NCBI GenBank assembly: GCA_045531285.1
Contig: JAZSDT010000036.1
Span: 1 to 41,523, forward strand
DNA from: RGIG6353 sp045531285
GTDB taxonomy: Bacteria > Bacillota > Clostridia > Oscillospirales > SIG627
Reading direction: 5' to 3'
DNA length: 41,523 nt
Shown piece by piece: positions 33,640 through 41,523 of this stretch; within the stretch, counting starts at the first letter, position 1, and each line of letters begins with the position of its first letter. The notes under the pieces are model-generated. The model made no database searches. It had not been told where the DNA came from and saw nothing but the letters and a program-made list of their open reading frames with translations. Made by a program: the position numbers and the translations under genes.

Positions 33640-34551
33640 ATGAAAATTACTGTAACCGACGCCGAAAACGGCATTACTATAAAGCAATATCTTGAACGTC
33701 AAGGTTTCTCCGCAAGGCTTATCACACGTCTGAAAGCCAAGGAGCGAGGAATACTGGTAAACGGTGAGAGAAAAACTGTAAGATGGGTACTGAAAACAGG
33801 TGACCTGCTGGAATTGGAAACAGAGGATTCCCAATCCTCGAAGAACATTTCCCTGTCCCACGTTCCCGTCAACGTGCTGTACGAGGACGATTGGTTTATA
33901 GCAGTGGAAAAGCCTGCAAACCTGCCGATCCATCCCTCTCGCAGACATACCGACGATACCTTAGCGTCACGTGTTATGGCGCATTTCAAGGACCGCAATT
34001 TTATTTTTCGGGTACTGACCAGACTGGACATTGACACAAGCGGAGCAGTGCTGATTGCAAAGGACAGTATTGCCGCCTGTCAGTTTTCCAAAATGCTGGC
34101 AGAAAGAACGGTGCTCAAGGAATACCTTGCCATATGTCAGGGCAGCTTTGACGAAAAAAGCGGAACTATCGACTACAACATACGCCGTCCCCATCCCTAT
34201 AAAATGGAGCGCGAGGCGGTAGAAAAAGGACCTGCCAACAGTGAAAACTCACCCGAGGGAAATCAGGCACTCACCCAATACTCTGTGATTTGCGAGAGAA
34301 ACGGGGTCAGCCTTGTCAGATTTATTCCCGTCACCGGCAGGACGCATCAACTGAGAGTCCACGCTAAAGCCATAGGACATCCCATAATCGGAGATTTGCT
34401 TTATTCTGCTCCTTCACAATATATCGGCAGACAGGCACTCCACGCCGAAAGGCTGAGCTTTGTACATCCCGTGACAAGCGATAACGTCTGTATAGTGTGT
34501 CCCCCCTCCCGTGACTTTACTCTTTGCCAAGAGCAATTGTTTAACGAATAA
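33640..34551 (+). CDS. RluA-family pseudouridine synthase
   Basis: Isomerises uridine to pseudouridine in rRNA or tRNA. The 303-residue protein has an N-terminal S4-like RNA-binding domain (about 8-70; FSARLITRLKAKERGILVNG) and a catalytic domain with the RLDIDTSG motif holding the nucleophilic Asp. The segments VTGRTHQLRVHAKAIGHPI and ALHAERLSFVHP complete the fold. ATG at 33640 is preferred over an in-frame ATG at 33622 because AGGAATG lies upstream at fitting distance. The target site cannot be assigned among the RluA/C/D group. Confidence 0.92.
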   Translation: MKITVTDAENGITIKQYLERQGFSARLITRLKAKERGILVNGERKTVRWVLKTGDLLELETEDSQSSKNISLSHVPVNVLYEDDWFIAVEKPANLPIHPSRRHTDDTLASRVMAHFKDRNFIFRVLTRLDIDTSGAVLIAKDSIAACQFSKMLAERTVLKEYLAICQGSFDEKSGTIDYNIRRPHPYKMEREAVEKGPANSENSPEGNQALTQYSVICERNGVSLVRFIPVTGRTHQLRVHAKAIGHPIIGDLLYSAPSQYIGRQALHAERLSFVHPVTSDNVCIVCPPSRDFTLCQEQLFNE

Positions 34552-34597
34552 CGGTGACCTGCCACCGATAAAAAAACAAAACATTGAGGTAAATTTT

Positions 34598-35704
34598 TTG
34601 AGAAATATCCTAAGAAATAAAAGAATCAGGCTTCTTTTGACTGCTTTGGTCTCTTCTTTCGTTTTGGGAGCACTGTTCAGAATGTCCCCCGATTTTTCGG
34701 AGCTTTACACACTTAAGGTTGCTCCCCTTTTTCGTATCCCGCTGTCGTTTCTCACCTCTGTTTTTCCGTTTTCGTTGGGAGAAAGCTTTGTTATTATATT
34801 GCTCATTTTTGCCATTATCACTTTGCTTTCAGGCTTGCGTCTGCTTGTGATGAGGATATTCAAAAAAGAGTGCGCTTCATACTTCAAAAACTACTTGAAA
34901 ATCATTTTGTACTCTCTTGGGTTTATATATTTCACCTATGCTTTTGCGTTTCAGTCCACCTATTCCAGAGTCCCCATAAGTGAGTCCTTGGAAATGGAGA
35001 CTGTGGAAATGAACGCTCAAAACGTGTCGGCGGCACTGGACAAGATAACCTTGGAGCTGAACGGTATTGCGTCACAGCTTGAATACACAAGGGACAACGG
35101 AACGTATTGTGACCTTGATTTTTCACAAATGGCAAGTGAGGTTCTCGCTTCTGCAAGGAAGGCTTCCCAAAGATATCCCATATACCAAAAGCATTCGTTT
35201 CGCGCAAAGCCTCTTACCTTCAGCGAACCTTTAGCATATACGGGAATTTCCGGAATATACAGCTTTTTTACAGGGGAAGCGAATATAAACACAGCCTTTT
35301 GGCGATATTCCATCCCCTTCACAATGGCACACGAGTACTCCCATCAAATGGGGATTGGCTCAGAAAAGGAAGCCGAGTTTTCGGCACTTCTCATATGTCT
35401 TGAAAGCGAGCACCCTTACGTCAGATACTCAGCCTATTCACAGGCTGCCATAACACTTTCAAACATACTTTTCCGACTTGACGAGGAGGCTTTTTACAAT
35501 GCGTTTTCAGCCTTCCCTGCCTGTCTTGTAAATGATATATACCTTTCGTCAAAAAGCTCTCAGAAGTATTCTCAGACCTTTGTTGACGAAGTGGCAGAGG
35601 CTATTAACGACACCTACCTGTCACTGAACGGTGACGAAGGCGTAGTGTCATATTCTCTCAGCTCTCAGCTGTACACAGCATATTTTTTAAGCGGCAAGCA
35701 ATAG
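34598..35704 (+). CDS. DUF3810 membrane protein with HEXXH metalloprotease motif
   Basis: A 368-residue membrane protein with N-terminal hydrophobic segments (about 11-30, 55-83 and 97-115) and a C-terminal extracytoplasmic or cytoplasmic domain. That domain contains HEYSH (245-249) followed by EKEAEF (256-261), a zinc-metalloprotease-like HEXXH...E arrangement. It resembles the DUF3810 family. The start is a TTG at 34598 with GAGGT upstream; an in-frame ATG at 34511 overlaps the preceding gene. It is 46 bp after the rluA-type gene. Substrate unknown; proximity to yyc genes and a NodB-like gene hints at envelope maintenance. Confidence 0.75.
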   Translation: MRNILRNKRIRLLLTALVSSFVLGALFRMSPDFSELYTLKVAPLFRIPLSFLTSVFPFSLGESFVIILLIFAIITLLSGLRLLVMRIFKKECASYFKNYLKIILYSLGFIYFTYAFAFQSTYSRVPISESLEMETVEMNAQNVSAALDKITLELNGIASQLEYTRDNGTYCDLDFSQMASEVLASARKASQRYPIYQKHSFRAKPLTFSEPLAYTGISGIYSFFTGEANINTAFWRYSIPFTMAHEYSHQMGIGSEKEAEFSALLICLESEHPYVRYSAYSQAAITLSNILFRLDEEAFYNAFSAFPACLVNDIYLSSKSSQKYSQTFVDEVAEAINDTYLSLNGDEGVVSYSLSSQLYTAYFLSGKQ

Positions 35705-35733
35705 CCGCACGTAATTTTTGTAGGAGGTAAACG

Positions 35734-36825
35734 ATGAAACGAATAAGAAACGTTGTAATTTTCTTTGCAATAGTATCCGTTATGCTGTGCTTTGCGTTTT
35801 TGTCGAGCGCGACAGGCAGTAAAGCCATTTTATATAAAAACGATGCAAAGTACACTATTACCGACTACCCTGTGGAAAACGTTGACGGAAAGCTTTACGT
35901 ACCGGTAAGCTTTTTTATAGGACTTAAAAATATACAGTATGAATACGCAACCGCTCCTGCGGGCTTTTATCTCAGAAACAAAGAGACCGACCGCTATCTT
36001 TCCTTTTCGTCCAACTCCCAGTCTATAGTAGTTGACGGAGAGCTGATAAACGTCAGCTTCCCCATAATGAATTCCACGGTATATATGCCATTGGAATACT
36101 GTTCACAAATACTTTCGCTGACCGTAGAGAAAAAGAATGACGGCACAGACGAGCACGTAAGACTAACCGACGGCACACAGCGTCTTACCTTTGATGAGCT
36201 GATAAAGCTGTATGCACCCGTTACACCTCCGGACACTCCCTCTGTAATCGAGCCGGATAAGCCGGATGAGCCCGTAGAGCCCGTTACACCGTCGGACAGA
36301 TACCTGTACATCACTTTTGACAGCTGTCCAAACGAAAGCACTGAAAGCCTTTTGGACACCTTGGAAAAGCATGACGTTAAAGCCACCTTCTTTTTTGACA
36401 GAGAAGGGATACTCAAGTACCCGGAGGCTGTAATACGTGCCTTTGTTATGGGACACGGAATCGGTGTATGCGCCGAAACGCCCGAGGAAGCTGACAGTGC
36501 CAACGATGCACTTTATTCGGTGCTTAATTACCGCACGAGACTCCTGAGAATAAAGGGAGAATTAACCGACGGAATCAAGTCAAAGGCTCAGGACATGGGA
36601 TACGTGGCATGGGGCTTTGACCTTGATATAGATACTTGGAGGGATTCAAGTGCAAGGGACACTGCAAGAGATATGTACAACAAGACCTTTGAATATAAAA
36701 CAACGGTTATAAGACTTACTTCAGACGAAAAGAGCAGTGGCATTATCGAAAGGCTGATGTATTATATGTCTGCCGACCGCTATGCAACCGAAGAGGTAAT
36801 TTATCCTACCGACAGGGTAGATTAG
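35734..36825 (+). CDS. Secreted stalk-domain plus degenerate NodB polysaccharide deacetylase-like protein
   Basis: A 363-residue secreted or anchored protein. A signal sequence (1-28) is followed by a copper-amine-oxidase-N-like stalk domain (about 35-145; DGKLYVPVSFF), a Pro/Glu-rich linker (about 163-187) and a NodB-like barrel. The deacetylase motifs are altered. TFDDG reads TFDSC (194-198). The metal-binding HxxxH after the GHEIGNH-like segment is missing (GHGIGVCAETPEE, 240-252), and the RPPYG motif is replaced by RIKGE. The barrel order is otherwise kept (TFFFDREGI, MGYVAWGFDLD). It may bind peptidoglycan or glycan without deacetylating. AGGAGG precedes the ATG. It directly precedes yycF. 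Confidence 0.8.
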   Translation: MKRIRNVVIFFAIVSVMLCFAFLSSATGSKAILYKNDAKYTITDYPVENVDGKLYVPVSFFIGLKNIQYEYATAPAGFYLRNKETDRYLSFSSNSQSIVVDGELINVSFPIMNSTVYMPLEYCSQILSLTVEKKNDGTDEHVRLTDGTQRLTFDELIKLYAPVTPPDTPSVIEPDKPDEPVEPVTPSDRYLYITFDSCPNESTESLLDTLEKHDVKATFFFDREGILKYPEAVIRAFVMGHGIGVCAETPEEADSANDALYSVLNYRTRLLRIKGELTDGIKSKAQDMGYVAWGFDLDIDTWRDSSARDTARDMYNKTFEYKTTVIRLTSDEKSSGIIERLMYYMSADRYATEEVIYPTDRVD

Positions 36826-36834
36826 GAGGAAGAA

Positions 36835-37545
36835 ATGGATAACAAAAAGAAAATACTCATAATAGAGGATGAAAAAACGATTGCCGAAATTCTCCTCTAT
36901 AACATAAAAGCCGCAGGCTATGAGGCTCAGACACGTTATGACGGAAAGAGCGGTCTTGAAGAGGCATTGACCGGTGGATATGACCTTATCCTTCTCGACC
37001 TGATGCTTCCTTTTATGAACGGCTTTGAGGTATGTGCCAAGGTGAGAGAGCGTCTTGACACGCCTATTATCATCCTCACTGCCAGAGATACCGAGCCCGA
37101 TAAAATAAAGGGACTTGACACGGGTGCCGACGACTATATGACAAAGCCCTTCAGCATCAACGAGCTGTTGTCCAGAGTCCGTGCCAACATACGCCGTTAT
37201 TCAAACGAGACGGTTGCACACAAAATCGCCGAAACAACAATTGCTTTCGGCGATATTGAAATCGACTGCGAAAACTATCTTGTTAAAAAAGGTGGAAAAA
37301 CCTTAGAGCTGTCAAAAAAAGAGTATGACCTTCTGGCTCACTTTGCGAAAAACGCAGGCAAGATATACAGCCGTGAGGAGCTGATGAGCGCTGTATGGGG
37401 ATATGAAAACTTCTACGGTGACCTCAGAACAATAGACGTTACCATTGCCAGACTCAGACAGAAGATAGATGACCCGAACGCAACCGAGAGCCTTATACAG
37501 ACAAAGCGCGGTATGGGCTATTTTATCAGCACCCAAAACAACTGA
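36835..37545 (+). CDS. yycF: OmpR-family response regulator YycF (WalR)
   Basis: The DNA-binding half of a two-component system controlling cell-wall metabolism in Firmicutes. The 236 residues have a receiver domain with acidic pocket E11/D12, phospho-acceptor D55 and K104 (TKPF). A winged-helix Trans_reg_C domain (about 140-232) ends ATESLIQTKRGMGYFIST. AGGAGG precedes the ATG. Gene order with the following histidine kinase and YycH/YycI-like genes supports YycF/WalR identity; a PhoP-type name would be possible from sequence alone. Confidence 0.88.
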   Translation: MDNKKKILIIEDEKTIAEILLYNIKAAGYEAQTRYDGKSGLEEALTGGYDLILLDLMLPFMNGFEVCAKVRERLDTPIIILTARDTEPDKIKGLDTGADDYMTKPFSINELLSRVRANIRRYSNETVAHKIAETTIAFGDIEIDCENYLVKKGGKTLELSKKEYDLLAHFAKNAGKIYSREELMSAVWGYENFYGDLRTIDVTIARLRQKIDDPNATESLIQTKRGMGYFISTQNN

Positions 37546-37564
37546 TTTGTAAGGAGACAATACT

Positions 37565-39373
37565 TTGTACAGAAAACTGCAATTTAAAATAGTGCTGATA
37601 TTGGTCTCATTTATTGTGTGTATAATAACCGTGGTGGGAACAATACTCATCGGCAATATTTTCACGTATTACACCAATGATTTTGTGGAACAGCAGTCCT
37701 CGGTATTTACAGAGGATTTTATCACGGAGCTTGAAAAAAATCTGGATTATGCCGACTACCCAGAGAGGATGAAAAACACGCTGTGGGCTTATTCCGCGCA
37801 TCTTGGAATAGACGCACACCGCAACTATTTCATACTTGACGAAAACGGAAACTATCTTGCCGGCTCGGTAAGTAAGGAAGACCACAACATAAAAAAGACG
37901 CAGAACCTTGTCCATGCCATTGCAGGTACAAGCTCACACACCCAGGAGGTAGGAAACTCCTACACCGACTGGGCGGAGGTGCTGACAAGCAAGGACGGTT
38001 CGGTCAAGGCCATAGTTTACATTGTAGAGAACAACACCGAAATGAAGGAGTTCTCCTGGATGGTATTCTCCATCATTCTTCAGTCGTTGCTCATCGGTCT
38101 TATAATTGCCGTAATCCTGTCCTTCTTCCTGTCAAAAGCCATTGTTTCGCCCATACAGAACATTACCAAAAAGGCAACAAAGCTGTCAAAGGGCGACTTT
38201 GACGAAAAGCTGACGGTGTATTCGGATGACGAAATAGGAACTCTCACCCACACCTTCAACAAGATGGCAGACACTCTTAAAAACAATCTTGCGGAAATAT
38301 CCAATCAAAGAGAAAAGCTTGAGTCTATAATACACTATCTCAAGGATGCCGTAATTGCCTTTGACAATGAGGGGTATCCTATGCACATCAACCCCGAAGC
38401 AAAGGCTCTGTTCAAAATTTCCGAGGGCTCCGAGCTTACCCTTGACAGTCTTATTGAAAAGCTTGACCTTGATTATCGCGCCGAAGATCTGTCCATGGGC
38501 AAAAACGATTCGGTTGTGCTCAACAACGTTGTTTTTGACAACAGGGTATTTGATATAAGCTTTGGAAAATTCAATTTCTATCTTTCGGAAAACAAGTACA
38601 GCGGTTACATTGCCGTTCTTCATGACGTGACTGAAAGCTTTGAGCTTGACAAGTCGAGGCGAGAGTTCATAGCGACTGTTTCTCACGAGCTTGGCACTCC
38701 CCTTACCGGAATAAAGGGTGCGACCGAAACCATCGTTGCCAATCCCGATATGCCCGATGACGTCAAGAAGCATTTTCTTGATATGGTTATCAGCGAGAGC
38801 GACAGAATGACTCACATTGTTCACGACCTTCTTGTACTGTCAAGGCTTGACAACAACAGAATGAAATGGAACCCCTCCTCCTTCTCTGTTACGGGGCTCA
38901 TTGAAAGCTGTTGTCTTGTACTGTCTACCGAAGCGGAAAAGCACGGTCAGAAGCTTGAGTACATCAAGAACGACGATTTACTTCCGGAAATAATTGCCGA
39001 CAAGGAAAAGATAGAGCAGATACTTATAAACATTGTTCAAAACGCTATAAAATACACAAACGACGGCGGTCATATCTTTATATCCTCCGACTTTACTCAG
39101 GTGTCGGGAATTGACGGTATTGCCGACGGGCGCTACTTCAAGCTGTCTGTTACCGACAATGGAATCGGTATTCCCGAGGATGATATTCCTCACATTTTTG
39201 AAAGATTTTACCGAGTTGAAAAGGCAAGGAACTCCGACAAAGGCGGAACGGGACTTGGCTTGGCAATCGCACGCGAGATTGCCGAGGCTCACGGAGGTAC
39301 GATATGTATAAGCAGCCGTCTGCACTCAGGCACTACCGTAGACATCTATTTACCTCAAAAAGCAACGTTCTAG
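37565..39373 (+). CDS. yycG: Sensor histidine kinase YycG (WalK)
   Basis: Membrane histidine kinase of 602 residues. TM1 covers about 10-32, the extracytoplasmic sensor about 35-160, TM2 about 165-190 and HAMP about 190-240. A PAS domain (about 250-355), HisKA with H374 in TVSHELGTP and HATPase_c (N493 region, DNGIGIP 531-537, GGTGLGL 560-566) follow. This is the standard WalK architecture. The start is a TTG with AAGGAG 8 bases upstream, 19 bp after yycF. The stop codon's last base is the first base of a repeat hairpin, separating yycG from yycH by 132 bp. Confidence 0.9.
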   Translation: MYRKLQFKIVLILVSFIVCIITVVGTILIGNIFTYYTNDFVEQQSSVFTEDFITELEKNLDYADYPERMKNTLWAYSAHLGIDAHRNYFILDENGNYLAGSVSKEDHNIKKTQNLVHAIAGTSSHTQEVGNSYTDWAEVLTSKDGSVKAIVYIVENNTEMKEFSWMVFSIILQSLLIGLIIAVILSFFLSKAIVSPIQNITKKATKLSKGDFDEKLTVYSDDEIGTLTHTFNKMADTLKNNLAEISNQREKLESIIHYLKDAVIAFDNEGYPMHINPEAKALFKISEGSELTLDSLIEKLDLDYRAEDLSMGKNDSVVLNNVVFDNRVFDISFGKFNFYLSENKYSGYIAVLHDVTESFELDKSRREFIATVSHELGTPLTGIKGATETIVANPDMPDDVKKHFLDMVISESDRMTHIVHDLLVLSRLDNNRMKWNPSSFSVTGLIESCCLVLSTEAEKHGQKLEYIKNDDLLPEIIADKEKIEQILINIVQNAIKYTNDGGHIFISSDFTQVSGIDGIADGRYFKLSVTDNGIGIPEDDIPHIFERFYRVEKARNSDKGGTGLGLAIAREIAEAHGGTICISSRLHSGTTVDIYLPQKATF

Positions 39374-39445
39374 CGGCTAGCAGCCGCTGGCAATTCTCGC
39401 CTATCTTTTCCGTTGCAATCCCCTCAAAAAAACTAACGGCGTGGT
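39373..39445 (-). repeat. B-type repeat between yycG and yycH
   Basis: Hairpin GCGGCT-AGC-AGCCGC (39373-39387) begins at the last base of the yycG stop codon, followed by GGCAATTCTCGCCTATC and AACGGCGTGGTTCTTT. It is a single copy in the same orientation relative to the upstream gene as the other gene-end copies. It may influence how much transcription or mRNA stability reaches yycH and yycI. Confidence 0.85.
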
Positions 39446-39505
39446 TCTTTAAAATTAGTATTTTTCAGAAGCTTTAACCACATCAAAAAGGAGAGTGAGT
39501 AAATA

Positions 39506-40957
39506 ATGAGAAAATTTATTGAGGCAGTCAAATCCATTCTGCTTATATTTCTTGCGTTTGCAATGCTTGCTCTCTGGACAGGATACGTGTACATTCAGTT
39601 TGACAAGAATGATAACGTTGAAGCTTCTCTTGACAAGGACTTCTGGGTATTCTCCCAAACCGAGCACGCACATTTTGAAACTGCACCCGACAGTAGCTTT
39701 TTCACTCCACGCAGTATCAGTCTTATCCTTTCGGGAAACGGTTATACATCGGCTTACAGCACACAGCTGACAAGCATTCTCTACAATGACTGCACAACTC
39801 TGCTAAAGGAGATCTTCTCCTCCCCTTACGTTTGTGAGAGGGCAACCCTTAGTGAATGGGAAAAAGCTCTTGATAAAAAGGATGCCATACTCATTGAATT
39901 TTCAGCACAGCTTCCCTATACCGTTGTGGCAAACTTCCTTGAACAGAACGGTAATTTCTGTGAAGGAGAGCTGTGTTATATTGAAAAAATACTGCTTTAT
40001 TCGGATTCCGCGGACACCCCTTGCGCAATTTCGATAGACAGCACTCAAAACGTACACACCTTCACGTGGCACGGTGTGGATTCACCTTCCTTTGTATATG
40101 ATTTTAACAGCAACAATCTTGCGGCATATACTGTAAATGAAGGGTTTATTCCCTTTGAATTCAACAAAAAAAGTGACGGAAGCAAAACTGTAGAAAATCT
40201 TCCGTCCGAATATAAGCTTCTGTCATCACCTCCGTCACTTCCTGCCATATCAGTGACCAGTCCGATATACGATACTCTTGCTACTGTATTTGAAGGTGGG
40301 AATATTACCTATCTTGAACTGGTAAACGAAACGGCATTGGCAAGTATTTTTGAAATATTCGAAATCAATCCTCATATTGTGGGATATTACTCCGACCCCG
40401 ATTCGGGACTCACCTTTGTAGGCGAAGATATGCGGCTTGAAATAGAAAAATCGGGAACTGTTCAATACACTGTAATCGACAAAAGCTCCGTTCCGATCAC
40501 TGCGGAATCACTTCTGAACACCGCACGTAAAAGCTTTGACACCTATGAGCTGCTTGCGGCGGCTACTTCCTTTATTTCAAGAATCCCGGACAGTATTTCG
40601 GGAGGAGAAGCCTCTTTGAATCTTTATAATATAGGCTACTCGTCCGAAAGCGACGAGATGAGCTTTTCGTTCGTATACCAATACAGAACCTCCGACGTAG
40701 TATACGCTCAAAAAAAGCAGTCGGTGGTTTTGGTATTTAACTCTAAGGGACTTGTAAGGGCACAGCTCACTCCTATGAACGTTTCACTCTTTGAAGGAAA
40801 TGCACAAATCAGCGACGAGCTTATTGCCACAGACATCGTCCCTGCCCTTGCCGCACGTATGTCGGACGGTAGCTCTCCCGTTCTTGAGCCTGTATACTCT
40901 TTTGAAAAATACGGAGAGACAGTAGTGCCCTTCTGGGCAACAGGAGGTCAAAAATGA
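39506..40957 (+). CDS. yycH: YycH-like two-component system regulatory protein
   Basis: A membrane-anchored protein of 483 residues with one N-terminal helix (about 9-30) and a long extracytoplasmic region. It matches the YycH pattern: large, weakly conserved, located directly after the WalK kinase. In Bacillus, YycH and YycI interact with and tune WalK. Sequence similarity by eye is modest (for example the start RKFIEAVKSILLIFLAFAML), so the name relies mostly on size, topology and gene order. AAGGAG lies about 11 bases before the ATG. It overlaps the next gene by ATGA. Confidence 0.75.
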   Translation: MRKFIEAVKSILLIFLAFAMLALWTGYVYIQFDKNDNVEASLDKDFWVFSQTEHAHFETAPDSSFFTPRSISLILSGNGYTSAYSTQLTSILYNDCTTLLKEIFSSPYVCERATLSEWEKALDKKDAILIEFSAQLPYTVVANFLEQNGNFCEGELCYIEKILLYSDSADTPCAISIDSTQNVHTFTWHGVDSPSFVYDFNSNNLAAYTVNEGFIPFEFNKKSDGSKTVENLPSEYKLLSSPPSLPAISVTSPIYDTLATVFEGGNITYLELVNETALASIFEIFEINPHIVGYYSDPDSGLTFVGEDMRLEIEKSGTVQYTVIDKSSVPITAESLLNTARKSFDTYELLAAATSFISRIPDSISGGEASLNLYNIGYSSESDEMSFSFVYQYRTSDVVYAQKKQSVVLVFNSKGLVRAQLTPMNVSLFEGNAQISDELIATDIVPALAARMSDGSSPVLEPVYSFEKYGETVVPFWATGGQK

Positions 40958-41523
40958 ATTCAAGTAAATTAAAGCTGTTTCTCATTTTCATTTTTATTGC
41001 CGTAGACCTGTTCTTTTTATTCAAGCTGACCGACCTTAATAATTCTAAGAGCTTTTTTTCAAACGAGAGGATCGAAGAGGCTATTCAGGTACTGGAGGAA
41101 AAAGGTATAAAAATAAAGGGCGACAGCATTCTCCGTGACAAAACTACTCCCTCCACCTTTCGTTTTGCCTTCGACCTTTCAACAATAGAAAAGGTCGCAT
41201 CAAAGATAATGCAAAAGGAATACGGAAGTTTCAAAATTCCAAACGGTCACAATTTTGCAAGCGACACCGAAAGCTTTTCCGTGTTTTACGATTATTCCTT
41301 TGAATACCGTCTTTTAAGCGTTGATATGAACAGCACCGACGTGTCAAACATCCTTTCAGAAGCTCCAAATGCCGATGAAAAGCTTAAAAAGAAGTTGTCA
41401 AAAACCTTCTCAGAGTTTTTGGCGGTTGACAAAAACGACGCGCAAATAAGCGTGGACATAAAAAAGCACGTTGTAAAAGACTCACTTGAATATATACAGG
41501 CTGTTGAATGTATTGACGGTAAA
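40954..41523 (+). CDS. yycI: YycI-like protein, 3' end cut by window
   Basis: A partial gene of 190 codons, open to the window edge. It has a short N-terminal tail, one membrane helix (LFLIFIFIAVDLFFLFKL) and an extracytoplasmic region with a YycI-like strand pattern (FRFAFDLSTIEKVA, FSVFYDYSFEYRLL). The ATG overlaps the yycH stop (ATGA), and AGGAGG lies upstream. Assignment rests on topology and order within yycFGHI. Confidence 0.75.
   Translation, partial: MNSSKLKLFLIFIFIAVDLFFLFKLTDLNNSKSFFSNERIEEAIQVLEEKGIKIKGDSILRDKTTPSTFRFAFDLSTIEKVASKIMQKEYGSFKIPNGHNFASDTESFSVFYDYSFEYRLLSVDMNSTDVSNILSEAPNADEKLKKKLSKTFSEFLAVDKNDAQISVDIKKHVVKDSLEYIQAVECIDGK

Overview
The window looks like chromosomal DNA from an uncultured anaerobic gut Firmicute (class Clostridia, probably an Oscillospiraceae/Ruminococcaceae relative). 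This rests on gene content rather than any marker gene: rubrerythrin, a T-box-controlled threonyl-tRNA synthetase, a Re-citrate synthase-type gene next to aconitase and NADP-isocitrate dehydrogenase, an ECF transporter core, a ClpE-like unfoldase, DUF975/DUF5711/DUF3810 proteins, and a yycFGHI (walRKHI) locus. Promoters are sigma-A type; all seven I list have a 17-bp spacer. No tRNA, rRNA, CRISPR, phage or transposase gene was found.

Layout. (1) 1-268: end of a mosaic repeat array. (2) 269-3484, minus strand: thrS with promoter and T-box leader, then a DUF975 membrane protein and rubrerythrin. (3) 3564-4482: an XRE regulator divergent from a SLOG/YpsA-like gene. (4) 4576-9218, plus strand: promoter and operator, Re-citrate synthase-like gene, aconitase, isocitrate dehydrogenase, terminator; this is the oxidative arm from oxaloacetate plus acetyl-CoA to 2-oxoglutarate. 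(5) 9226-15536: a three-gene carbohydrate-type cluster (DUF6067-like putative glycosidase, a regulator with an N-terminal sugar-binding-like domain and C-terminal HTH, a DUF5107/TPR protein) bracketed by two repeat arrays in opposite orientation. (6) 15562-16932: ccdA and a TlpA-like thioredoxin. (7) 33537 down to 17158, minus strand: a tightly packed run of 16 genes (methyltransferase, ecfA1, ecfA2, ecfT, truA, DUF5711, cvpA, pgsA, clpE-like, a degenerate P-type ATPase, DUF1858, trmK, nif3-like, rqcH, SGNH lipoprotein, DUF4358 lipoprotein). (8) 33588 to the end, plus strand: RluA-type pseudouridine synthase, DUF3810 protease-like protein, NodB-like protein without its catalytic residues, then yycF, yycG, yycH and a truncated yycI.

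Most notable points. First, the 867-residue P-type ATPase-like protein keeps the full-length architecture but has changed nearly every catalytic signature (DKTGT, TGES, KGA, GDGxND and the TM4 proline motif), so it looks like a maintained pseudoenzyme, translationally coupled to the ClpE-like unfoldase. Second, a family of mosaic repeats (units of about 93 and 104 bp) carries a hairpin whose stem varies with compensating changes around an invariant GCT triloop. At four genes a copy sits at or within one base of the stop codon, always in the same orientation relative to the gene. Third, the 5-kb carbohydrate cluster lies between perfect inverted repeats of 58 and 60 bp and could in principle invert.
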